From Mesocentrotus franciscanus (lineage: Eukaryota; Echinodermata; Echinoidea; Camarodonta; Strongylocentrotidae): a DNA stretch of 64,000 nucleotides. The stretch is from NCBI GenBank assembly GCA_037976565.1, contig CP137682.1:3594827-3658826 (forward strand). Direction: 5' to 3'. This document shows, in pieces, positions 33,801 through 45,800 of this stretch. The notes below the pieces were generated by a model that did not search any database, was not told where the DNA came from, and was given only the letters and a program-made list of their open reading frames with translations. The stretch's first letter is position 1; each line of letters begins with the position of its first letter. A program made the translations under genes and the position numbers.

Positions 33801-36800
33801 GTCCAGGAAGCTGAAAGTGTAAGGATACAATAGAGGCATATGGAAAGAGAAATATAGGGGGAGTGAAAGAGACAAAGAGAGAGAGAGAGAGAGATTGGGG
33901 ATGGCAGAAAAATGAAAGTGCCCTCTCCATAAATGTATTTGCAGTTGATCAGACATAAAGCAGCATAAACAAATCATCTCACGAGTATTTTGTTTAGAGA
34001 TTGCAAATTAATGAGGAAGTAAGAATTACTTTAATAGGGTACATCAGATAGCACATTTTTACAGGGAATTGACTAGTTGACATTCGTTCTACATGTTTCT
34101 ATCAACATTTGAGTCACGGATGTACATTTCAGGAAAACCAAAGAAAGTATCATTTTAAAATGGTAAATAGTATTGCCGTTGTTTAATGTAATCAAACTGA
34201 CCAATTTTAGAAGTTTACACTAGACTAATGTTTGTTTTATCACACAGATATAGGGACAAAGGGGCGGGGGTAGACCAACCTATGATAACTGGATGCATCT
34301 TCTTCCAACACACTGTGGAATATTCACAGGAGACATTCTCTTTGGCGTCCCCTTCACATAGAAGGCCTTCGTCTCGTTTCATCCGGATGATTCTCGGTAT
34401 CGTTTCATTCAATGGATGACATGACCTCTGCCGGTCACGATATCCCTTGCAGACATCGGGGCACTTTGTCCAGGCGGACCACTCCGACCAAGTCCCTGTC
34501 ATTTCAGGGCAAAATTTGGGTAGTGAATTACTAACAAAATGTATGGTTCTTCTTAAGTCCTTTAGCTAAAATCTAGAAGGCAACATGGTGGAAACTGTCT
34601 TAAAAAATGAGAGGAAAGTGATAAACTGGTAAGTTTCGGAAATCTTGTCACCATTAAAAGGGCTTGTGTCTACATGGGAAGGGGGAGGAAGGTTGACATT
34701 TTTCGTACCCTAGATCTGCCTTTGCTTACGGACAAAGCGAACCCCTAATATCACAAAGCTTCCTTAATATAAAAATGTAATCAATTTTTATATTTTGTTG
34801 ATTATCCTTATCTTAAAATTATATGGAATAACCGGCACCTAATTTTAATACATGGTTTTGGAGTAACTCGTTTATAGATCTTACCAGGAACGAAAATGTC
34901 ATGCAGGGAGCATTGATCGAAGTCATATTCCCGACAAATTTTCTTCTCCTCGGAGTAGCCGTTACAGAAGTGGTTGACAGGATGGATTGCATTGGTTTCC
35001 GTGTGGTTCCAATCGCATAGTCGAGACCGGGTCTGGTTTCCGACACCGCATCTATTATCACACCTAGACCAGAAGGACCACCCGGCCCAAGATCCCTCTA
35101 TTTGGTAGAGGAAGGTAAACATAGATATGTCAAAAAATGGGCAGGAGTCAGCCAAAGTTAGCCAAGACCAGGGACATTTATCTTGAGACCGACAGTTGTG
35201 TACTCCTTTTGGTTGGAAATAACAGGGAACTGTCAGAAAGCGAATACAAATAACCCGCTATCCTACAATTGCAATTGGAGGTCTATTATGCTTACTATTT
35301 TACATATTATGCATCCGTAACAATATGTTAGCATAAAAAAATCTCCATTGTTCAGACGCAAGATTTCAAGAGAACCCTTCATTGCAACTACTTACTTCAC
35401 TGTCTTTATATTTATCCCTCTTGCTTCCTCTTGACAACTTTATTTACTGTATGTATTTCGAGTGTTGAAAATAGGCTAGAATTAGGATGCTTACAGCCTT
35501 TTACTGTTACACAAAAATTATTGCTGTAAGCCTGTACGTACAATAAAAGTTCTGTGTCCGACATACGTGGTATGAAGTACTAATTTTCTTTTGACTCACC
35601 CTGGCATTCCACCTGACACTCTGACATTACTTCAGCCTTCCCTACGCATTGATCAGACGCGATAAGGAGTCCCTCGATACTGATGCTACACGTCCGTCTC
35701 ATTACTTGTTCACCATGACCACAGGTTACAGAGCATGTGCTCCATGCTGTCCACTCCGACCATTTGTTAATGGAATCTACAAATATGTCCAAAGCAAGGT
35801 AAACAAAAGGAGATTCGAGGACGAACAAATAATAAAAACGTTGAGATATCAGCCATTATCATCGGGACAGCGCTAGAAAATTTGGAGGGGGGGGGATGCT
35901 AAACTAAGTTTGCCAACATTTTTCCAGAAACATTACCAATTAGCAAAGAGAATAATTAGCTACTTGCCGACACACGTTTCAGATGGGTGTGTGGTCGGGA
36001 TGTATTTATTCTTAATAAGCATGTACAATTAAACCCTTGATATAGGAATCAGGGGGGGTGTTTCACAAAGTTGATCCCATCTCTAAGTTAGACTTAACAA
36101 TTATGGAAAGCCATTAGCATCTATAAAAATATTTTGTAAAAGTTATTTTAAAAGGCATAAAATGTGGATTCAAATCATTCATATTTTCTATTATCAAGGA
36201 GATTTAATTTTCTTGATGTGGAATTTATAAAAAGTCTAAAATAGTTGAATTTTCGCTTTTGAATATATTTTATTTTAAGGCTACAAATGGCTCTCCATAA
36301 TTTTTAAGTCCAACTTAGAGTTAAGTTCGACTGAGGATCTTTGTGAAACACTCCCAGATATGACAAGTTTTACCTGTATTCTTCAAACGCCACTCGTCAG
36401 TTTTCCCACGCCGTGGACCAAAGAGCGACGACAAGACCCCCACGACATCTTCCAACTCAGAACCATTTGAATTCTTCACAATTGTCGTCAGTTGCGAAAA
36501 TCTTTGGATTGTGAGCGTTAGGTCTGGCTCCGTTTCCAACTGGCTCATATTGCTAATATGGTTTAAGAAGTTTTCAAGATCTTTGGTTTCTGGTGACGTG
36601 GTAATTGGCTCCGGTTCTACAGTCAGCGCTTGGTTCTGGAGTAGACTGACGATTCCGTGGAACGCTTTGGACATCATACGAATCCCTTCAGCCAATGAAT
36701 AATACATCCGATGTAGGTCAGAAGTGCCCTGTTGAGAGGTGCTGGGAGACTGTCCAAGGAATTGTGGGAAAGAGTTATTCCATACGTTCAGATTTACCCT

Positions 36801-39800
36801 GACGAGTTTCTGCATTACACCAAGGATGCCATCAGCAAAGGCTCCTTTCCCTCTGTTATCCTCGGGTGGACGTTCATCGTAGATGCTGTAATCAAAGTAA
36901 TCGAAATCGTTGATTTGTTGCAACGCCATCATGTCACCCTCATCAAGCTCCGATGCGTTGAGCAAACGGGGAATCTTCAACAAGAACTCTAGTAGCACAT
37001 GTTCCCGCTTCTTTCGCTCAAACTCCTCCGGATTGAACAAGCTATCCAACTGAAGAAGGAGCCGTCTGTTGCCTTTTATAGCTCCTGGATAAAGTTCGTC
37101 CTCTGTTTGTTTCATGCGGTGTATCATTTCATTGAAGTTGTTCAGGGAGTCTGACTTTTGTAATGACATGCTTAATTCTGTTATATTTTGAAAGAAACCC
37201 AAAATTTCTTCATTAGAAGAGGGATATGGTTGGGGTCGTTCCAATACTGCTTCCAAACTAGACATGATTTCTAGGAGAGATCCAAGAGTGTTCCTTAGCT
37301 CTTTAAGAGATATCTTTCTAATGGCTCTGAAGGCTTCCATCCACTGCAGAACACGATCACGCGTCAACAGACTCTTGTTCTGAAGACCTTCTATCATATC
37401 CAAGAATATACCATCTGATAAATCTACCTTGGTTTCGTTGCGAAATTCTCCAAAAAGATGCTTGATGAATTCATTCAGATGTTTTCCTTGAGAGACTGAA
37501 GATGCGTTTTCAAAGGAATCATAGATCCTTCTCCATGAGGATTCGTCCCGGTGAATCCACTGTCCATCGGATATGTTCTTCAAGATGTTGATTAGCTCGG
37601 TGCCTTGATCAAATGTTAGCAAGGCGGTGCCTTGACGCGACTGTTTTATCAGCGTATCAAAAGTTCTGAGCACATCTTTGGTTGCAGATGCTGACGTATT
37701 GGTTATTAGTCGAAAGTAGTCGACCCATTCGGACTTAGATGGTTTAAAAAAACGAAAGTTTGATGCATTCTGCAAGAAGCTGACCAACATGCTATCATTA
37801 AATTCAGGAGCGCGCGGTTCGCCAAAGTTCTGTAGATCCTTCAGAAATCGCGTGAAGTCGGGTAGCTGAAAGCGATTTGGTACTTGGCGATTCATATCAT
37901 CAAACATCTTCAAATTGGCTTCTTTATTTCCAATCCTTGATTGATTAGAAGCCCCGAGTTTCTGAAGGAAATCCAAGACTGGTGGCATTCCTTCATGCTG
38001 ATGAAGGAGGAGAATGTCTTCTAGAATACTTGAAATGGTTCGATTATATCTCATGGACACTCGAGAAATCATGTCATTAAATGTACGGCGAAGTAATAGT
38101 CGTTCTCGACTAACATTTTTGACGATTTTTAACTTGTCAACCAACCGAAGAAAAAGCATATCATCTGATTTTGAGTTAAGAATCTTCTGACGAAATTGTT
38201 TTCGAGAAGCATTCCGGAGAAAGGAGATCAGGTCTTTAATCGGGCCTCTTGAGAACATAGGTTCGTTGAACGTTCTGGTGATCAGTTTAAACAAAGCCAG
38301 TGTTTTATTACGGGAGGCATTTTCACTGACTGGATAGATTGTCTCGATGACATCTAGCAAGTCATTCTTATTTCCAGAGTCAACAAAGTCCTGGATGCTG
38401 TCTAGATATCGTGTGAAGTCTTTGAACGAAATGGGAACCGCTAGATGGCGATTCATTGCATCATATATTTTCATATTTTCTTGTTCGTTTCTGATCTCTG
38501 TTTCATTCGTTGCCAAAATTGTCAGGATGAAATGCAATACTGGGAACAATTTTCTCTTTCTATGTAGATGCAGGATATCTTTAATGAGTCTCGTCATCGT
38601 TTCATTATAACTCCAAGACACACTTGACACCATGTCTTCAAAGAGTTGGTGTACCATCTTCCTTTGTTGGCTATCATTCTTAACTCCAATGAACCTGTCG
38701 ACCAACTGAAGGAGCATCTTATTACTCAGCTTTTCTTCATGGGTATGGTTAAGGATTGAGAGAATATGTTGCATCATTTCTCGAGAGAAGTTTGTTGGAA
38801 CTTCATGAAATTTCCCATGGATTTCTTCAAATAACGTGACGGTTTCATTTCGGGAAATATCTTCACTTGCAGGAGCGATTTTCTCTAAAAGTTGTATCAA
38901 GTCATTTGGTTTGCTGCGTTGGTCAACAATGTCTTGTAAATCTGCGAAGTACCCTGCCAATTCTTGAAACGAAATGTCATTTGGTACTTGATGACGCATT
39001 GCATCATACATCTCAACAATGTCTTGGGTGCTTCCAATCTGTGATTTATTAAATGATACAATCTCTTCTATAATATTCACGACTGGTAAAATCCTTTCAT
39101 ATTCATGAAGGAGGGGAATGTCGTCATTGATGCTTTTATTTTCATGAAATAGAAGGTCTTCCATAATTCTTGACAATGTTTTATTATACCGTATAGGTAT
39201 GCTCGAAACCATGTCATGAAAGAGACGTTGCACCAATTTCATTTGATGAGTATCATTCTTAACGGCAGCAAATCTGTCGACCAGCTTAAGGAATAACTTA
39301 TCACTGATTTTATCTCTAGATGCAGTGTTACTAATGGAGAGAAGTTCTTCAATTGTTTCCCGCGAGAAGTTATAAGGAACTTCAAAAAATTTGTTATGGA
39401 TAAGTTCATACAAAGTTATAGTATCATTTCGGGAAGCCTCATCGTCATTATGCGCTATTCCCTCGAAGAGTTCAAACAAGTCCGATTTGTCTTGTTCCGT
39501 TATATTGTTGGATGAAGGGACCAACAGAGGGGTGAAAATTTGAAGAATTTCACCTGCGTTCTGCCTCCATAGCCCTTGAATGCCTCTCAGTTCATCGACA
39601 ATATTACGTACCTTTTTCAATTCCTGATTTTTATATGTGATCCAATCGATCCCTTCTATCATGTTAAGGAGATGTTCATCGGTCTCAATTTCAGGATTAG
39701 CCAAAAGCATCAAGGTAATATTCCCAAGGAGTTCCATGAAATTATGCTCCGAAGGATCCTCGAAATGTTCCGCTATTCGTTGATAAAGTAACTTCGACTC

Positions 39801-42800
39801 ATCTTTCGTAATATTTTCCGAATGAATGGCGATTTCTGTAAAAGCTTTAAGCAATATTCCATTTTCGTTGATGAATTCGGGAGAGGTGAGATCGAAAATC
39901 GACGTCAACAACTGGATTGTATTTTCAAGGTTGTTTCCATAGGCAGGGATATTTTCCTGGAATGTACGCATATCTTGAAAGAGTTCTCCCGTGAATGTTT
40001 CATGTGGAAACTCCTGCACGTCTCCAAACAGGTCCAGGAGATCTAACCCAGGTTTTTGCATGCTTTCCTTTAACGTGCTATATTGACCAATAACGTCCAC
40101 GATATCGCCTAAGTCTCCAAAGTATTGCTGAAATGCGACCGTCTTGATTATGTCTTTCTGATAATTGTTCAAGAGTGCGCTGGTTTGATAGAAGTTTACG
40201 TCATTACTCGTTCCCTCATTCTGGAGTGTGGCTTCCAAACCGGCTGCAAACGTTTCTGCAGAAGATTTCTGACCTAGAAATTTATCAAGATATTCTAGAA
40301 TTGCCTTGTCTACCAATGGCGAGGACGATCTCTGCAGTAAGTCTACTAGGCCATTGTTTTCCAGATCCTGCAAGGACTCGAGTTTAGGTAACACTCCTGT
40401 CCCCATCCCGGTTAATGAAGTTAGCATCTCTTCCATGTAATCTAGATATGATTTGGCTGCCTCTGTTTTAATCAAGATACCATGGATATCGTCAAGAGCG
40501 GTAGTCATCGGCAGCGGTATATTTTCTAGATAGCTACCCATTTTGTTCAATGTCGTGGGATCTTTTGAAACGTCGATATCTGGCTGATTGAACATCTCCT
40601 GTAATGCATCAACAAAGGCAAGGAGCGATGTATGTGGGACTTCAGGTCCAAACTGCTTGAGAACTTCTTCGTAAATGGATGTCGTCGCTCTTGCATTCCC
40701 AACAGGACGAGGTACTATCCTTGAGAGGTTCGTCAAATCTAGAATGGGTCGATTGAATCCATCTGCATCCATATCCATGTCGGTATAATCTAGGAAATCA
40801 AGGAATGAAGCTGCGTTGCTTTGGGTAGCCGAGCCAAGGACATCATTGACCGATTCTAGGTAGGATCGTAATGCTGACGTACTATCTTTCATCCACTGTT
40901 TAATCGTTTCATGACGATCTAATTCAGCGACGACATCTATACTGGAAGGTTGGTAATCAGCTGTCTCCTTCACATCATCAAGCAGTGACATCAACTGGTC
41001 ATGTGGTCCAGTGTGAGATTGTCCGAAGATGCCGGCTAAACTGCTCAGTATGTCATCCCCAAGATTCTTAGGTGGTTGGTCATGTAATGCTAAGAGTTTT
41101 AATTTATGAAACACGGGGTTAGACAGGGGCCAAGAGGGTCGATACGGTTCATTGACGAGGGTGTCGATAAAGTTTAAAACTTCACCTTGGTACGTATTTT
41201 TGGTGTCAAATATCCTCAGTAGATCCTGGATGTCATACGTCATGTTCTCATACCGCAAGCCCCTATCCCCAAATAGTGGTAACCCCTTTGTCAGTAATTT
41301 CAATTTTGTCAGCACATCTATGGAGCGGTTGGCTGCCACTGCATCTCTCAGAGCCAGATAACGCATTAGTCGAAGATACTCTGTGATAGGTCCTTGGTTG
41401 TCTATCTGAGATGTATAAAGTTTCGTAATTTTGCAACGTCTTCATCTGTCAAGGTCGGTATCAATCGCCTGATAATGTTGACAACATTTTGCATCATCAA
41501 TATATCATTGGGTTCATAAGAATCCTGAAACTGCTCCTTCAAATTATCTAGCAGTGACATCAGTTGGTCATGTGGTCCAGTTCGAGATTGTCCAAAGATG
41601 CCGGCAAAACTCCTCAGCATGTCATCCCCAAGATTCTTAGGTAGGTGGCCATGTAATGCTAAATGTTTCAATTTATGAAGTACGGGGCTAGACCAGGGCC
41701 ATGAGGGTCGATACGGCTCCTTGGCGAGGGTGTCGATAAAGTTTAAAACTTCACCTTGGTACGTATTTTTGGTGTCAAATATCCTCAGTAGATCCTGGAT
41801 GTCATACGTCATGTTCTCATACCGCAAGCCCCTATCCCCAAATAGTGGTAACCCCTTTGTCAGTAATTTCAATTTTGTCAGCACATCTATGGAGCGGTTA
41901 GCTGCCACTGCATCTCTCAGAGCAAGATGACGCATTAGTCGAAGATACTCTGTGATAGGTCCTTGGTGGTCTATCTGAGATGTATAAAGTTTCGTAATTT
42001 CTGCAACGTCTTCATCTGTCAAGGTCGGTATTAATCGCCTGATAATGTTGACAACATTTTGCATCATCAATATATCATTGGGTTCATAAGAATCCTGAAA
42101 CTGCTCCTTCAAATTATCTAGCAGTGACATCAGTTGGTCATGTGGTCCAGTTCGAGATTGTCCAAAGATGCCGGCAAAACTCCTCAGCATGTCATCCCCA
42201 AGATTCTTAGGTAGGTGGCCATGTAATGCTAAATGTTTCAATTTATGAAGTACGGGGCTAGACCAGGGCCATGAGGGTCGATACGGCTCCTTGGCGAGGG
42301 TGTCGATAAAGTTTAAAATTTCACCGTGGTCCGTATTCCTAGTGTCAAATATCCTCAGTAGATCCTGGATGTCATACGTCATGTTCTCATACCGCAAGCC
42401 CCTATCCCCAAATAGTGGTAACCCCTTTGTCAGTAATTTCAATTCTGTCAACACATCTAGGGAGCGGTTGGCTGCCACTGCATCTCTCAGAGCAAGATAA
42501 CGCATTAGTCGAAGATACTCTGTGATAGGTCCTTGTTGGTCTATCTGAGATGTGTACAGTTTCGTAATTTCTGCAACATCTTCACCTGTCAAGGTCGGTA
42601 TTAATCGCCTGATAATGTTGATAACATTTTGCATCATCAATATATCATTGGGTTCATAGGAATCCAAAACTGCCGGGAAACGAGGAGATGCATCGGTGAA
42701 ATAAACCGCCCATCGTTGCTCCCGCCAATGATGCTGAGCAGGTCGGAAAGTGCATAGGGGTCATGTTTTCTAAAACTATCGGCATGAGCCTTCACAAGTT

Positions 42801-45800
42801 CGTTTAATTTTACCAAAGCCTCATCAGAAAAAACATGTACATTGCTTTGCACATCTGATAAGAATTCTAAGTATTCTGATCTGGATGTTGGTGAGGTTTG
42901 ACCCAAATATCCATCATCATTCTTTGTACTTCTGAAATATTGATGGCAGTAGACACAGTTTCCAACATGTCTGCGAAGTGCGAAAGTCGATCAAATTCAC
43001 CTGCATTCCAATCATCCTTTCCTAGCGCTGATATAAGAAAATGCACCAGTGTTTCAATGTCATCTTTTCCTCGATATTGTTGGTCACTTTCAATGTTGCC
43101 TAAGTCTTTCAGAAGATTTTCATATGAAATGACATCACTAGCGGTGGGATTTGCCTGCCACATTGACGCTAATGTAGATAGCGCTTGGAGCATACCTATA
43201 TCACCAGACGAGGTATGGTATCCCCTGTGAATTGCATTCCGCAGGAAGTTAATTACCTTGATGATTTTTAGGGAATGGCGAGTTGAATTGGAATCAATTA
43301 AACCCCTTATTTCGTCGACGAACATGTCGTTCAAAGGTCCATTCAGAAGTTCACTGAAAGGTATCATGCCTTTCAACTCATCCATGTCATGGATTGTGTT
43401 GTATCTGTCTCTTGAATTAACAAGCATGTTCAGTAAAGAATAGCTAGGGAGTTCTGGTTCATTGGCTGTCTTCTTCTGTGAAGATTGAAGTAAGTCGAGC
43501 AGTTTTACTAAATGTAAGAATTCGTCTGACACGTTCCCATTATCGTGATTTGTCAGGTTTGCTAGGTGTTGCATCGAAAATACTTCATCTTCCGAGAACG
43601 CACCATCACCCAAAAGTTGTAGGAAGTCAACATATGAAATGTTTGCAGGAGACAAATCAAAATCCCTAAATACGGTCTCATCTGAAGGTGCTGAAGGTTC
43701 CTTAGAAACTGTGCCAATATAGGAAGCCTGCCTTTATGTTGATGTCCTCGCTGTCTTGAATGAGCTTGGTGAGGAACTGAAGATTCGTGATACCCCGGTC
43801 AAGGATTACGTTACTCTGTAGGATATGCAGCAATGAATCCATGAAACTCCTTGCTATGTGAGGATTTGTACTTTCTTGGTATGAAGTACCCGATTGCAAT
43901 GCTTCCAGGTCCAGTAAGAAATTTGCTAGAACTCTCACTGTAGAGATATTTGACTGGAGATTTGAAGACAATTTGTTAAGCATTTCTAAATCTGGGTTTA
44001 TTCCATTGGCTAATTCTTCATCTGGATTCCTCTGGAGTGAGCCTATGATATCCGCAAGTTCTTCCGCAAGCGGTTGAACCAAGTTCTGATCTGTATGTTG
44101 GTGAGGTTTGACCCAAATATCCATCATCATTCTTTGTACTTCTGAAATATTGATGGTAGTAGACACAGTTTCCAACATGTCTGCGAAGTGCGAAAGTCGA
44201 TCAAATTCACCTGGATTCCAATCATCCTTTCCTAGCGCTGATATAAGAAAATGCACCAGTGTTTCAATGTCATCTTTTCCTCGATATAGTTGGTCACTTT
44301 CAATGTTGCCTAAGTCTTTCAGAAGATTTTCATATGAAATGACATCACTAGCGGTGGGATTGGCCTGCCACATTGACGCTAATGTAGATAGCGCTTGGAG
44401 CATACCTGTATCACTCGACGAGGTATGGTATCCCCTGTGAATTGCATTCCGCAGGAAGTTAATTACCTTGATGATTTTTAGGGAATGGCGAGTTGAATTG
44501 GAATCAATTAAACCCCTTATTTCGTCGACGAACATGTCGTTCAAAGGTCCATTCAGAAGTTCACTGAAAGGTATCATGCCTTTCAACTCATCCATGTCAT
44601 GGATTGTGTTGTATCTGTCTCTTGAATTAACAAGCATGTTCAGTAAAGAATAGCTAGGGAGTTCTGGTTCATTGGCTGTCTTCTTCTGTGAAGATTGAAG
44701 TAAGTCGAGCAGTTTTACTAAATGTAAGAATTCGTCTGACACGTTCCCATTATCGTGATTTGTCAGGTTTGCTAGGTGTTGCATCGAAAATACTTCATCT
44801 TCCGAGAACGCACCATCACCCAAAAGTTGTAGGAAGTCAACATATGAAATGTTTGCAGGAGACAAATCAAAATCCCCTAAATACGGTCTCATCTGAAGGT
44901 GCTGAAGGTACCTTAGAAACTGTGCCAATATAGGAAGCCTGCCTTTATGTTGATGTCCCTCGCTGTCTTGAATGAGCTTGGTGAGGAACTGAAGATTCGT
45001 GATACCCCGGTCAAGGATTACGTTACTCTGTAGGATATGCAGCAATGAATCCATGAAACTCCTTGCTATGTGAGGATTTGTACTTTCTTGGTATGAAGTA
45101 CCCGATAGCAATGCTCCCAGGTCCAGAAAGAAATTTGCTAGAACTCTCACTGTAGAGATATTTGACTGGAGATTTGAAGACAGTTTGTTAAGCATTTCTA
45201 AATCTGGGTTTATTCCATTGGCTAATTCTTCATCTGGATTCCTCTGGAGTGAGCCTATGATATCCGCAAGTTCTTCCGCAAGCGGTTGAACCAAGTTCAT
45301 TTTCATCAAAAGGTAATAAAGAGAGTCCTCATTCCTAGGGTGACCAGACCAGTTCTCGCTCATGTGGGTGGCAAGTTCGAGGAGACGGCTGTTGTTTCTG
45401 GAAGAAGAAATCTTCGGTGTCATGCGAGGTATCTCATCAAGCAAACTTAACAGACGACGATGCTTGCTAGCTTCATTTCGATACTTCTCATAGAAATTAC
45501 CCGATAAATATCTCTGCAAAAATGCAACTACTCTTTTGCTATCTTTCGATCCATACAAACTTTCTTTCAATTCCTGTGGTGACAATTTGTTTATTGACAT
45601 TAACAGCTCTCCTATGTAGCTCATGTTTTGATAGGATTCCAGGCCTGAAGTCAACCGATGAAAGCGCTTCAAACCACGTAGGTTTTGCAGTTCGTCTGTG
45701 CGTCTCAATGCTTGCATCATATCGAACAGAGTGGCAGATGCAAATTTCGAAATCGCATGATAGGTTTTCTGTTTACCTCCTGTGCTCAAGTCCGAGAAAT

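Noticed and set aside
36321..36373. C-terminal extension of the giant exon to the next stop
   Set aside because: A good donor, ACAG|GTAAAA, in the phase needed by the following TSP1 exon ends the exon at 36374; the remainder is intron and fold-back.
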